Both the position numbers and the translations under genes were made by a program. A DNA stretch of 64,000 bases from Herbiconiux sp. SALV-R1. GTDB taxonomy: Bacteria; Actinomycetota; Actinomycetes; Actinomycetales; Microbacteriaceae. Shown piece by piece: positions 42,929-51,521 of the stretch. The stretch is from NCBI RefSeq assembly GCF_013113715.1, contig NZ_CP053344.1, positions 372,001 to 436,000 of the forward strand, given 5' to 3'. The notes under the pieces are model-generated. The model worked only from the letters and a program-made list of their open reading frames with translations. It was not told where the DNA came from and searched no databases. Position 1 is the stretch's first letter. Each line of letters begins with the position of its first letter.

Positions 42929-43947
42929 CGGGTGCCCGCCACGTCGACGAGGATCTTCATCGCCCTTCCCGACTCCAGGTCGGCGAAGGCTTCGGCGGTC
43001 TTCTCGAGCGGGACGACGCGTGTGATCAGCCGCTCGGCGGGGATCACCCCGTCGGCGATCAGCTGCACGGCCGTCTCGAAGTCGGCCCGCTGGTAGACGC
43101 GGGCGCCCAGGATGCGCAGCTCGCGCCAGAAGACGCGCTGCAGGTCGATCGGGCGCGGCGTGGGGTGGATGGCGACGACCACGAGGGTGCCGCGCACCTT
43201 CGCCAGGTCGGTGGCCCCGAGCACGGCGGCGGCCGCGCCCGACACCTCGAACACCACGTCGGCGCCGGCCCCGTCGGTCCACTCCTCGACGGCCTCGCGC
43301 TGGTCGTGTTCGCGCGGGTCGAGGGTGGAGAAGCCGAGCGCGGCGATCTGCGCGCGCCGCTTCTCGTCGAGCTCGATGACGAGCACCTCGGCGCCGGCGT
43401 GCCGGGCCACGGTCGCGATGAGCAGCCCGATCGGGCCGCCGCCGATGACGACGGCCCGGTCGCCCGGCTGCAGCTCGCTCCGGCGCACGTCGTGCACCGC
43501 GACGGCGACGGGCTCGATGAGCGCGGCGTGGTCGAGCGGGGTGCCGGTAGGGATGCGCACGAGGGTGCGCTCGGGCACGTTCCACAGTTGCTGCAGCGCG
43601 CCGGGGGAGTCGATGCCGATGAAGTCGAGGTTCTGGCAGATGTGCTCGTTGCCCGCTCGGCAGGCGGGGCAGGTGCCGTCCCAGTCGAGGGGCATGACGG
43701 TGACGACGTCGCCCACGGCCCAGTCGGTGACGCCCTCGCCGACCGCGGCGACGGTGCCGCTCATCTCGTGACCGAAGACGAGCGGGGTGCTCACCCGCGC
43801 ATCCATGTTGCCGTGGACGATGTGGAGGTCGGTGCCGCAGAGGCCGGTGTAGGCGACCGCCACCTGCACCTCGCCCGGGGCGGGCGGGGTGGTGGGGAGG
43901 TCGACGCGGATGAGCTCGCGGTTGCCGGTGTAGACGAGGCCGTTCAT
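42925..43947 (-). CDS. Zinc-dependent alcohol dehydrogenase (polyol/sugar type)
   Basis: A 340-aa medium-chain dehydrogenase. Catalytic zinc ligands C37 (GLCGTDLH) and the H of GHEMSG; structural zinc cysteines in GTCPACRAGNEHIC; NAD-binding VIGGGPIGLLIAT. It resembles L-idonate 5-dehydrogenase-like or threonine-dehydrogenase-like enzymes. In a fucose route it could oxidise the sugar or a keto-acid; the SDR plus this enzyme also resemble the idonate pair (IdnD/IdnO), so an alternative substrate cannot be ruled out. Start ATG has good spacing. Confidence 0.9.
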   Translation of the reverse strand: MNGLVYTGNRELIRVDLPTTPPAPGEVQVAVAYTGLCGTDLHIVHGNMDARVSTPLVFGHEMSGTVAAVGEGVTDWAVGDVVTVMPLDWDGTCPACRAGNEHICQNLDFIGIDSPGALQQLWNVPERTLVRIPTGTPLDHAALIEPVAVAVHDVRRSELQPGDRAVVIGGGPIGLLIATVARHAGAEVLVIELDEKRRAQIAALGFSTLDPREHDQREAVEEWTDGAGADVVFEVSGAAAAVLGATDLAKVRGTLVVVAIHPTPRPIDLQRVFWRELRILGARVYQRADFETAVQLIADGVIPAERLITRVVPLEKTAEAFADLESGRAMKILVDVAGTR

Positions 43948-44867
43948 GCGGTCGTCCTTTCGCTGGTGGGGTCGTCAGGGGTGGCGGCGGGGGTGTCGTC
44001 GTGGGCCTCGTCGGCCGGGGCGGGCGCCAGGCCATAGAACGCGGTGGCGGATGCGGAGAGCACTGCTGCGCGTTCGGCAGGGCTCCAGCCGCCGAGGATC
44101 TCGAGGAGGGCCTCGTGCACCCGCCGGTGGCCGCCGGCCAGTTCGGCGATGGGCCAGTCGCTGCCGTAGAGGAGGCGGTCGGCGCCGAAGATCTCGGCGG
44201 CGTCGTCGACGAAGGGGCGGATGTCGTCGACGCTCCAGGTGCGCATGTCGCCGACGGCGGGGTAGAGACCCGAGAGCTTCGCGTGCACCAGCGGATTCGC
44301 GGCGGCGGTGGCGAGAAGCTGTCGCCAGGTGGTGCGCTGCTCCGGGGTGCCGCCGATCGGCGGCTTGCCCAGGTGGTCGATGACGATGCGCAGCTCGGGG
44401 TGGCGCTCGAGCAGGGAGGGGATCTCGGCCAGGGCATCGGGCGATGCCGTGACGAAGTCGAGCGTCAGCCCCCCTTCTTCGAGAAGTGTCAGCGACGCAT
44501 CCTGTTGCTCGCCCGCCAGCCAGCCGGGCTCGCGATCGTGGATGAGATTGCGGATGCCCACGATGAGGGGGTCGGCGGCGAAGTCGGGGAGCGCGGCTTC
44601 GACCGCGGCGGGGTCGTCGAGCGGCAGCCAGGCGACGATGCCCGCGACTCGCGCAGGGTGCTTCGCCGCTTCGGCGCGCATCACCTCGGTGTCGGCGGCG
44701 TTGTCGGCGGCCTGCACGAGCACGACACGGTCGGCGCCGGCGCTGTCGAGCGCGCCCGCGATGTCGTCGAGGAGCAGGGTTCGATCGATCGGGTGCAGCG
44801 CGTCGGTGAGCCAGGGGTAGGGTGCTCGGGTCGGGTTCCACACGTGCAGATGCGCGTCGATGATCAT
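43944..44867 (-). CDS. Amidohydrolase, L-fuconolactonase/rhamnonolactonase type
   Basis: A 307-aa TIM-barrel hydrolase of amidohydrolase family 2. The metal-site HxH (IIDAHLHVWNP), RIVIDHLGKPP, and the late Asp in LLYGSDWPIAEL are present, with YPWL near the start as in sugar-lactone hydrolases. It would open the lactone made by the dehydrogenase. C-terminal low-complexity tail of about 25 aa (PADEAHDDTPAATPDD). ATGA overlap with the AKR gene and with the ADH downstream. Confidence 0.88.
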   Translation of the reverse strand: MIIDAHLHVWNPTRAPYPWLTDALHPIDRTLLLDDIAGALDSAGADRVVLVQAADNAADTEVMRAEAAKHPARVAGIVAWLPLDDPAAVEAALPDFAADPLIVGIRNLIHDREPGWLAGEQQDASLTLLEEGGLTLDFVTASPDALAEIPSLLERHPELRIVIDHLGKPPIGGTPEQRTTWRQLLATAAANPLVHAKLSGLYPAVGDMRTWSVDDIRPFVDDAAEIFGADRLLYGSDWPIAELAGGHRRVHEALLEILGGWSPAERAAVLSASATAFYGLAPAPADEAHDDTPAATPDDPTSERTTA

Positions 44868-45820
44868 GCCGACTCCAGTTCTCGCCAGGCCTCGGCGGGG
44901 ATGGGGGTGTCGTACCGGTCGAGGGTGCTCGTCACCTGCGCGGCCGTGCGCATGCCGATGACGACGGATGCGACGGCGTCGTCGCGGAGGGGGTACTGCA
45001 CCGCGGCGTCGGGCAGGGTGACGCCGTGGCGCGTGCAGATCTCGGCGAGGTGCCGGGCGCGTTCGATCACGCTCGCGGGGGCGGGCCCGTAGTCGTAGGT
45101 GGCGTCGTCGGGCACCTCGGCACGGCTGAGCAGCCCCGAGTTGTAGACGGCGGCGGAGACGATGGCGACGCCGCGATCGAAGGCGAGGGGCAGGAGGCGC
45201 TCCTCGGCCGAGCGGTCGAAGAGGGTGTGGCGGCCGGCGACCATGACGACGTCGACGTCGCATCGCTCGACGAAGCGGGCGAGCATCTCGACCTGGTTCA
45301 TGCCGGCGCCGATCGCGCCGACGACCCCCTCGTCGCGGAGCTCCATGAGCGCTCCGACGCCCGTCGTCGAGGCCTGCTCCCAGTGCTCGTCGGGGTCGTG
45401 GAGGTAGACGATGTCGACGCGGTCCATGCCGAGTCGGTCGAGGCTCGCCTCGAGCGAGCGCAGCACGCCGTCGCGAGAGAAGTCCCAGGCGCGCCGGTAG
45501 TCCGCGGGCACGGCGAAGCCGTCGTCGTCGAGCTCGCCGGCGGCGGCGCGCTCGGGGGTGGGGGCGAGCAGCCGGCCGACCTTGGTCGAGATGACGAGTT
45601 CGTCGCGCGGGCGACCGCGCAGCGCGGCACCGAGTCGACGCTCCGACAGCCCGAGGCCGTAGTGCGGGGCCGTGTCGAAGTAGCGGATGCCGCCCTCCCA
45701 CGCCGCATCGACGGCGGCCGCCGCCTCCTCGTCGCTGGTCTCCCGATAGAGGTTGCCGAGCTGCGCAGCCCCGAACCCCACCTCCGACACGGCAAGCCCG
45801 CCCAGCACCCTCTGCAGCAT
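44864..45820 (-). CDS. Aldo/keto reductase, L-fucose/D-threo-aldose 1-dehydrogenase type
   Basis: A 318-aa NAD(P)-linked aldo/keto reductase. The tetrad is D50 (FDTAPHYG), Y55, K80 (STKVGRLL) and H (YLHDPDEHWE), and RLGGLAVSEVGFG begins the fold. Sequence blocks such as GLGLSERRLGAALRGRPRDELVISTKVGRLL in parts match D-threo-aldose (fucose) 1-dehydrogenases. It would oxidise the sugar to the lactone, the first committed step. It heads the operon; operator 3 lies 25 bp upstream of the start. Chosen start has MLQRVLGG. Confidence 0.88.
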   Translation of the reverse strand: MLQRVLGGLAVSEVGFGAAQLGNLYRETSDEEAAAAVDAAWEGGIRYFDTAPHYGLGLSERRLGAALRGRPRDELVISTKVGRLLAPTPERAAAGELDDDGFAVPADYRRAWDFSRDGVLRSLEASLDRLGMDRVDIVYLHDPDEHWEQASTTGVGALMELRDEGVVGAIGAGMNQVEMLARFVERCDVDVVMVAGRHTLFDRSAEERLLPLAFDRGVAIVSAAVYNSGLLSRAEVPDDATYDYGPAPASVIERARHLAEICTRHGVTLPDAAVQYPLRDDAVASVVIGMRTAAQVTSTLDRYDTPIPAEAWRELESA

Positions 45821-45844
45821 CAAACCTCCTCGTTCGCCAATCAT

Positions 45845-45857
45845 CATACATAATATG
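45845..45857. promoter_or_regulatory. GntR operator 3, before the AKR gene
   Basis: CATA-CATAA-TATG, perfect 4+4 palindrome, upstream of the catabolic operon; same arms as operator 2. Confidence 0.7.
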
Positions 45858-45885
45858 TGAGCGCACGGAAGGCGCCCGCGCCGCG

Positions 45886-46164
45886 TCAGGGCGGGCGCTG
45901 TTCGTAGGCGCCGTAGCGGTTGAGGGCTGCGGGGACGTGGGTGGTGGGGAGGGGGTAGCGGACGGCGTGGTCGGCGGCTTCGAGGGTGAGGAAGCGGCCG
46001 ATGAGGAGGCGCTTGGCCGGGTCGATGTCGAAGGTGACGACGCGGTAGTGCTCGAGGGTGGTGCCGGGGTGGAGGCGGCGCACGAGGGCGGCGGGATAGC
46101 GCGGGTTGTCGCGGATGAGCACCCACTCGTCTCGACCTATTCGTATGGGCCCGTCGCCGAGCAT
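45886..46164 (-). CDS. Small hypothetical protein with YRVVTF...LIGRFLTLE pattern
   Basis: A 92-aa protein. The C-terminal half YRVVTFDIDPAKRLLIGRFLTLEAAD resembles the small protein at 3693-3941, so the two may be distant paralogs. The N-terminal half has WVLIRDNPRYPAALVRRLHPG, a possible strand-loop. No known domain or signal peptide. It lies upstream of the sugar operon on the same strand but the GntR operator in between suggests a separate promoter. Function unknown. Confidence 0.6.
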   Translation of the reverse strand: MLGDGPIRIGRDEWVLIRDNPRYPAALVRRLHPGTTLEHYRVVTFDIDPAKRLLIGRFLTLEAADHAVRYPLPTTHVPAALNRYGAYEQRPP

Positions 46165-46282
46165 TCTGCCCCTCCCGTGAGAAGCACGCCGGCCCGCGCA
46201 CCTCGATGGTAGGCGCAGCCACCGACGACAGCAAAGCGGGCCGCCGAAGGTGATCTGACCAGCGGATGGCGCGGGTGATAGG

Positions 46283-46301
46283 TTAGGTGAGGCTTGCCTA
46301 G
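46283..46301 (+). promoter_or_regulatory. DtxR/IdeR iron box before the siderophore gene
   Basis: TTAGGTGAGGCTTGCCTAG matches the 19-bp iron-box consensus TTAGGTTAGGCTAACCTAA at most positions and is a near palindrome, 28 bp before the ATG. Iron-repressed expression is expected. Confidence 0.85.
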
Positions 46302-46328
46302 CATGGCGGCTGTCGACTGAAAGGCATC

Positions 46329-47273
46329 ATGTCCACCGAGACCCAGACCCGTTCGCCGTACGTGCTCACGCTCGCCGAGGTGCGCGGGGTCGAACGGGTG
46401 TCGCCCGCGTACGTGCGGGTGACGTTCGGGGGAGTGGAGCTCGACGAGCTCGGCACGCCGGGCGAGGTGTTCGACTCGCGGATCAAGATCGTCTTCCCGC
46501 CCGAGTCGGGCGTGCTCGCGCCGATCGACCGCGCCTCCGACGACTGGTGGGGCGCCTACCTCGCCGTGCCCGAAGACGAGCGCGGGTCGATGCGCACCTA
46601 CTCCATCCGCGAACTGCGCGTCACCGACGAGGGCACCGAGGTGGACGTCGACTTCGTGCTGCACCTCGCTCCCGGGCTCAGTGGCCCGGCGTCGCGGTGG
46701 GCGGATGCGGCGACGGTCGGCGACTCGGTGATGATCGTCGGTCCGCGGCGCGGCTGCTCCGACCACGGGGGCATCGAGTGGGAGCCGCGCGAGGCCGGCA
46801 CGGTGCTGCTCGCGGGCGACGAGACGGCGGCGCCGGCGATCGCCCGCATCCTCGAAGACTCGCCGAGCGAGCTGCGCGGCATCGCGTTCATCGAGGTGCC
46901 GTCGGCCGCCGACGAGCTGCCGATCGCCGCTCCTGCCGGGTTCGAGGTGCGCTGGCTCGCGCGCGGCGAGGAGCCGCACGGCTCGCGCCTCATTCCGACC
47001 GTGCTCGACCACCTCGGCGACACGGATGCGGGCGACATCGCCGTGACCGACATCGAGGGCGAAGACACCGTGTGGGAGACGCCCGACTACTCCGGGCTCG
47101 GCGAGGAGATCGCGCCCGCCGAGGCGCCCGCGAGCGACTGCTACTACTGGATCGCCGGCGAGAGCGGCGTCGTCACCACCCTCCGCCGCCACCTCGTGAA
47201 AGACCTCGGTGTCGACCGCGCCCAGGTCGCCTTCATGGGCTACTGGCGCCGCGGCGTCGCGATGCGCGGCTGA
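46329..47273 (+). CDS. Siderophore-interacting FAD/NAD(P)H reductase
   Basis: A 314-aa protein of the ViuB/SIP family, which frees iron by reducing imported ferric siderophores in the cytoplasm. FAD-binding RxYSI motif MRTYSIRELRV, then ADAATVGDSVMIVGPRRGC, AGDETAAPAI (NAD(P)-like strand) and the C-terminal YYWIAGESGVVTTLRRHLVKDLGVDRAQVAFMGYWRRG in blocks. Normal length. Regulated by the iron box upstream, presumably by the DtxR-family protein at 21128. Confidence 0.93.
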   Translation: MSTETQTRSPYVLTLAEVRGVERVSPAYVRVTFGGVELDELGTPGEVFDSRIKIVFPPESGVLAPIDRASDDWWGAYLAVPEDERGSMRTYSIRELRVTDEGTEVDVDFVLHLAPGLSGPASRWADAATVGDSVMIVGPRRGCSDHGGIEWEPREAGTVLLAGDETAAPAIARILEDSPSELRGIAFIEVPSAADELPIAAPAGFEVRWLARGEEPHGSRLIPTVLDHLGDTDAGDIAVTDIEGEDTVWETPDYSGLGEEIAPAEAPASDCYYWIAGESGVVTTLRRHLVKDLGVDRAQVAFMGYWRRGVAMRG

Positions 47274-47356
47274 GCGGCCGCGCCGGCGCGCCGGGCGCAC
47301 GCGACGCGCGGCGGCCGCCGCAGCTCAGCGCGTGAGCGTGCAGCGGTCGCGCCGGC

Positions 47357-48508
47357 TCACCGCCCCATCGTCACGATCGCCCGCCCCGAGATCTCGCCGC
47401 GGTCGAGCGCCGCGTACGCCTCACCCACCTCCTCCAGCGAGTAGCGCCGCGTCACCGCGCGGTCGACGTCGTACCCGCCCGAGGCGGCCATCTCGACGAC
47501 CTTCGGCAGGTCGCGCCGCGTGCGGGCCCCGAACGACCCCATGATCACCTGGCCCCGCCGCACGAGCGGTGTGATCGGCACGGCGGCCGCCGCAGCCCCC
47601 GCGGCGATGCCCACCGCGACCATCCGCCCGCCCTCTCGCAGGAGCGACACCGCGAGCTCGAAGGTCTGCGGCCGGCCGAGCGCCTCGAACGCGACGCTCA
47701 CCCCTTTACCGCCGGTGACCTCGCGCACGCGCGCAACTGCATCCTCCCGGGTCGAGTTGACGACCACGTCGGCCCCGAGCTCCCGCGCCGCGGCGAGCTT
47801 GGTGTCGTCGACGTCGATCGCGATGATGGGCGACGCCCCGAGGTGCTTGCCGACCTGGATGAGGCTCGACCCGACCCCTCCCACCGCGACGATCGCCATC
47901 GACTCCCCGGCGACGATCTCCGACTTCGCCACGGCGCCGTAGGCGGTGAACGCCGCGCAGCCGAGCACGGCAGCCTCCTCGAAGCTCAGACCCGACGGCA
48001 GCGGCGCCAGTGCCGACAGCGGAACGATCGCGTACTCGGCCAGACCGCCCATCGAGTACATCGACAGCCGGCTCCCGTCAGACCGGTGGAGTCGCGTCGT
48101 GCCGTCGAAGAGGTTGCCCTTCAGCCGGTTCTCGCCGAAGAACGCCTCGCACATGTCGTCGCGGCCCGCCCGGCACATCTCGCACTCCGTGCACGGCATG
48201 ATGAACGCTCCGACGACACGCTGCCCGGGTGTCAGCGCGGTCTCGCTCCCCGCCCCGATCTCGACGATCGTGCCGCTGACCTCGTGCCCCATCACGGCGG
48301 GCGGCGGGAACGCCACCTCCGCCTTCATGACGTGCAGGTCGGTGTGGCACACCCCGCACGCGGCGACCTCGATGAGGGCCTCGCCCCGCTGCGGCACCGG
48401 CACCGGAATCGACTCGACCACGACGTCGGGCGAGCCGCCGTTCCAGATCGCCGCCCGCATCGTCGCGGGCACCCCCGGTCGATCCGCGCCCGACACTTCG
48501 CGATTCAT
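47357..48508 (-). CDS. Zinc-dependent alcohol dehydrogenase
   Basis: A 383-aa medium-chain dehydrogenase. Catalytic zinc ligands in ACGVCHTDLHV and GHEVSG; four structural cysteines in PCTECEMCRAGRDDMC; Rossmann motif VGGVGSSLIQVGKHLG. It resembles aryl- or S-hydroxymethyl-type alcohol dehydrogenases. It is the last gene of the eight-gene operon, with ATGA overlap with the AroQ-like gene. Start at MNREVSG; a longer frame is antisense-like read-through. Its substrate is probably an intermediate of the unknown pathway. Confidence 0.9.
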   Translation of the reverse strand: MNREVSGADRPGVPATMRAAIWNGGSPDVVVESIPVPVPQRGEALIEVAACGVCHTDLHVMKAEVAFPPPAVMGHEVSGTIVEIGAGSETALTPGQRVVGAFIMPCTECEMCRAGRDDMCEAFFGENRLKGNLFDGTTRLHRSDGSRLSMYSMGGLAEYAIVPLSALAPLPSGLSFEEAAVLGCAAFTAYGAVAKSEIVAGESMAIVAVGGVGSSLIQVGKHLGASPIIAIDVDDTKLAAARELGADVVVNSTREDAVARVREVTGGKGVSVAFEALGRPQTFELAVSLLREGGRMVAVGIAAGAAAAAVPITPLVRRGQVIMGSFGARTRRDLPKVVEMAASGGYDVDRAVTRRYSLEEVGEAYAALDRGEISGRAIVTMGR

Positions 48509-48942
48509 TTCGCCCCGATCTTCGACAGCAACGCCTGGAGCGCATGACGATACCCGAACCACCCCGCCCCGGCGAAGTACACCGTCGCGATCTCGGCGAA
48601 CACGTCGTGCCGCCGCCACTCCTCCCGCGCGTGCACGTTGGAGAGATGGATGATCGCCACCGGCACCCCGCACTCGTTCAGCGCATCCCGCAGCGACAAG
48701 CCGTAGTTCGTGAGCCCGGCCGGGTTGCACACCACTCCGTCGATCTCGCCCTCGACCGACTGCAGCCAGTCGATCATCGCCCCCTCGTGGTTCGACTGGA
48801 AGTGCACCAGCTCCACCCCGATCTCACCGGCGAGCACATCGAGGTCGGCGACGATGTCGGGCAGCGTCACCGTGCCGTAGACCTCCGGTTTGCGCACGCC
48901 GAGGCGGTTGAGATTGGGCCCCTGCAGCACGGCGATCTTCAT
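48505..48942 (-). CDS. Type II 3-dehydroquinase-like protein, altered active site
   Basis: A 145-aa AroQ-fold protein. LQGPNLNRLGVRKPEVYGTVTL contains R17 and Y22, and N73-P74 and HLSNVHAREEWRRH are conserved. The motif normally reading AYTHTS is GLTNYGLS here, so the active-site His is Asn (N79). It sits inside a catabolic operon, not with chorismate genes. It may dehydrate a non-shikimate substrate related to quinate. Overlaps both neighbours by 4 bp. Confidence 0.82.
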   Translation of the reverse strand: MKIAVLQGPNLNRLGVRKPEVYGTVTLPDIVADLDVLAGEIGVELVHFQSNHEGAMIDWLQSVEGEIDGVVCNPAGLTNYGLSLRDALNECGVPVAIIHLSNVHAREEWRRHDVFAEIATVYFAGAGWFGYRHALQALLSKIGAK

Positions 48943-49754
48943 GACATGTCCTTTCCAGACGGTGAGAGGGCGGCAGAGCGGATGCCCGCCACGAGTTCCG
49001 CAGGCCGCTCGGCCGCGAAGAAGTCGGCCGAGTAGGCGACGCCCGCTGCCCCGGCGTGCGCGCCCTCGGCCACACGCCGCACAGCGTGGTCGGCCGAGAT
49101 CGGCGGGGTCGAGGCCAGCAGCACGGGCACGCCGGCAGACCCGATCACCCGGTCGACGTCGCCCTCGGCGGGCTGCTCCACCTTCACCGCGTCGGCGCCG
49201 AGCTCTTCGGCGGTGCGGATTCCCCAGATCAGGTGTGCCGCATCCCGCTCCTGGCCCTCCGCGTTCGTGCCGCGGATGAGTGGCTCCAGGATGCACGCCA
49301 GCCCCACGGCGTGCGCCTCACGAACCGCGCGGGCTGCACGATCGACGTAGTCGGCCTCGACCCGCGGGTCGCCGTGGCCGAGAAGGCAGTAGTGGATGAC
49401 GGCATCCGCTCCGCTCGCCGCAGCCTCTGCGGCGGTCGACACCGTGACCCCGACACCGTCGGTGACCGGGCTGAGCTGGGCCCCACGCCATTGGCTGCAC
49501 CAGTCGAGGCGCACCACCAGGGCGAGTTCGGGCCGCGCGGCGAGTGTCTCGGCGAAGGTCGGGACGGCCGCCTGGGTGAGGAGGATGCCGTCGACGTCGA
49601 GCTCCGCGAACGGCCGGAGCTCGTCCAGCCTCCGCGTGGCAGCCGGAGGGCCGATCTGCAGCCCGACGTCGGCGCAGACGAACACCGAGAAGGAGTCGCT
49701 CCTCAGCAGCCGACGTCGCCGCCGCACCGCTGGAAGCGATCCGGCCACGCTCAC
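48939..49754 (-). CDS. Class I aldolase-like protein (DeoC/LacD/LsrF superfamily)
   Basis: A 271-aa TIM-barrel protein. LDVDGILLTQAAVPTFAETL, GADAVIHYCLLGHGDPRVE, CILEPLIRG, GADAVKVEQP (Schiff-base Lys in strand six, A-V-K-V-E) and GAAGVAYSADFF are typical of FbaB/LsrF-type aldolases. It likely cleaves or condenses a carbonyl-containing intermediate. GTG start in a GTGA overlap with the FAH gene. The reaction cannot be named from sequence alone. Confidence 0.8.
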   Translation of the reverse strand: MSVAGSLPAVRRRRRLLRSDSFSVFVCADVGLQIGPPAATRRLDELRPFAELDVDGILLTQAAVPTFAETLAARPELALVVRLDWCSQWRGAQLSPVTDGVGVTVSTAAEAAASGADAVIHYCLLGHGDPRVEADYVDRAARAVREAHAVGLACILEPLIRGTNAEGQERDAAHLIWGIRTAEELGADAVKVEQPAEGDVDRVIGSAGVPVLLASTPPISADHAVRRVAEGAHAGAAGVAYSADFFAAERPAELVAGIRSAALSPSGKDMS

Positions 49755-50683
49755 GCCCGCGCCCCGTGCAGCGCGCCCGTGGGCACCTCCGCGTCGCGCA
49801 CCACCGCGTTCCGCAACACCCCGATGCCCTCGATGTACGCCTCCACCACGTCGCCGTCGCGGAGGAACACCGGAGGGGTGCGGGTGAACCCGACACCGGC
49901 CGGTGTTCCAGTGGCGATGACGTCACCGGGCTCGATCGGCCAGAACTGCGAGAGATGACTGATCAGCTCGGCGACCCCGAAGATCATCTCGTCGGTCGAG
50001 GAGTTCTGCAGTGTCTCCCCGTTCACCCGGAGGCCGATCCGCAGCCCGCGCGCGTCGCCCAGCTCGTCGGCCGTCACGAGCGCGGGCCCCATCGGCCCGA
50101 AGGTCGGGAACGACTTCGCCGTCATCCACTGGCTCGTGCGGGCCTGCCAGTCTCGGGCGCTCACGTCGTTCATCACGGTGTAGCCGGCCACCGCGCGCAG
50201 TGCCTCCTGCGGTGTGACGTCGAACACGCGTCGGCCGATCACGACGGCCAGCTCAGCCTCGTAGTCCACCTCGTCAGACGACTCCGGCAGCGTGATCGCG
50301 GTGCCGCCGGCCACCACCGACGAGCGGTGCTTCGCGAACACCACCGGCTGGGTCGGGATGGGCGCCCCGGTCTCGGTGGCGTGGTCGCGGTAGTTGAGGC
50401 CGATGCAGATGACCGAGCGCGGGTGCGGCACCGGCGCGAGCACCTCGAAGTCGCCGATGGGCCGCCAGTCCTCCGGCGCCGCTTCGGCCTGCACGGCCTT
50501 CAGCCGCTCGGCCCAGAACTGCCAGTCGTCGAGGAGGTCGTTCATCGACACCGGAACCGTCGAGCCGGTGCCCGCGCCGTTGCCAGCCGCGATGACGGGG
50601 AGCACGAGCTCGGTGCCGTCGTCGGCGCTGGTCACCAGAGCCGCCGCGGCGAATCCGGTTCGATCGATCGAGATGAGTCTCAT
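49751..50683 (-). CDS. Fumarylacetoacetate hydrolase-family protein
   Basis: A 310-aa FAH-fold hydrolase or decarboxylase. SVICIGLNYRDHATETG, the metal ligands in SSDEVDYEAELAVVIGRR (E and E) and the D of NDVSARDWQ, plus GDVIATGTPAGVGFTR, are conserved. Family members hydrolyse 2,4-diketo acids. The gene could serve this operon, or supply the diketo-deoxyfuconate hydrolase otherwise missing from the adjacent sugar locus. ATGA overlap with the ABC ATPase gene. Confidence 0.9.
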   Translation of the reverse strand: MRLISIDRTGFAAAALVTSADDGTELVLPVIAAGNGAGTGSTVPVSMNDLLDDWQFWAERLKAVQAEAAPEDWRPIGDFEVLAPVPHPRSVICIGLNYRDHATETGAPIPTQPVVFAKHRSSVVAGGTAITLPESSDEVDYEAELAVVIGRRVFDVTPQEALRAVAGYTVMNDVSARDWQARTSQWMTAKSFPTFGPMGPALVTADELGDARGLRIGLRVNGETLQNSSTDEMIFGVAELISHLSQFWPIEPGDVIATGTPAGVGFTRTPPVFLRDGDVVEAYIEGIGVLRNAVVRDAEVPTGALHGARA

Positions 50684-51510
50684 GATGCCTTCTTCGTCGT
50701 GGCGTGGTCGGTGACGCCCAGCAGGCGCCGGATCTCGCGGCTCACCCGATCGACCTCGGGATGCTCGTCGTCGTCGAGCAGCCGCGGCCGGGGGCGCGTC
50801 ATCTCGTACTCGGCGAGGATCTGGCCGGGTCGCCGCGACATGACGATCACGCGATCGGAGAGCAGGGTCGCCTCCTGGATGGAGTGGGTGATGAACAGCA
50901 CGGTGGGCCGCCGCTGCATCCACAGGTCTTGCAGGTCGTAGCACATCTGCTCCCGGGTGAGGGCGTCGAGTGCCCCGAACGGCTCGTCCATCATGATGAG
51001 CGGAGGCTCGTGCAGCAGAGCGCGGCAGATGCCGACCCGCTGCTGCATGCCGCCGGAGAGCTCGTGGGGGCGACGGTTCTCGAAGCCGCTGAGCCCCACC
51101 TGCGCGAGGAGGGACTTCGCCTTCTCGGTCGCCTGCTGCTTGGGCATCGAGCGCATCTCGGCCTGCAGCAGCACGTTCGACAGCACCGAGCGCCAGTCCA
51201 TCAGCAGGGGGTTCTGGAAGACGATGCCCAGGTCGCTGTGCGGCTTGGTGATGGGTGCCCCGCCGATCGTCACTCCACCGGCGCTCGGGCGGATGAGGCC
51301 GGCGACCGCCTTGAGCAGTGTCGACTTTCCGCATCCCGACGGCCCGACGACCGAGACGAACTCGCCCGCCCCGATGGAGAGGTCGATCGGGCCCAGGGCG
51401 TGCACCGGCCCCCCGCTCGTCTCGTACTCGATCTCGAGCCCCCTCACGTCGATGGGAGTGCCGGCTCCGGGGGAGGGGCGGAGTGGGTTCGTGGTGTCCA
51501 CCGTGCTCAT
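50680..51510 (-). CDS. ABC importer ATPase, SsuB/NitT type
   Basis: A 276-aa ATPase. Walker A GPSGCGKST, Q-loop IVFQNPLLM, signature LSGGMQQR, Walker B LIMMDEPFGALD and the H-switch FITHSIQEA are all canonical. It drives the importer formed with the SBP and permease encoded next to it. Members move nitrate, sulfonates, aromatic acids or pyrimidine precursors. 11 bp from the SBP gene. Confidence 0.94.
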   Translation of the reverse strand: MSTVDTTNPLRPSPGAGTPIDVRGLEIEYETSGGPVHALGPIDLSIGAGEFVSVVGPSGCGKSTLLKAVAGLIRPSAGGVTIGGAPITKPHSDLGIVFQNPLLMDWRSVLSNVLLQAEMRSMPKQQATEKAKSLLAQVGLSGFENRRPHELSGGMQQRVGICRALLHEPPLIMMDEPFGALDALTREQMCYDLQDLWMQRRPTVLFITHSIQEATLLSDRVIVMSRRPGQILAEYEMTRPRPRLLDDDEHPEVDRVSREIRRLLGVTDHATTKKAS

Positions 51511-51521
51511 CGTGGGCTCGC

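Noticed and set aside
48505-48942. Plain shikimate-pathway aroQ assignment
   Set aside because: Active-site His is Asn and the gene lies within a catabolic operon, so only the fold is claimed.
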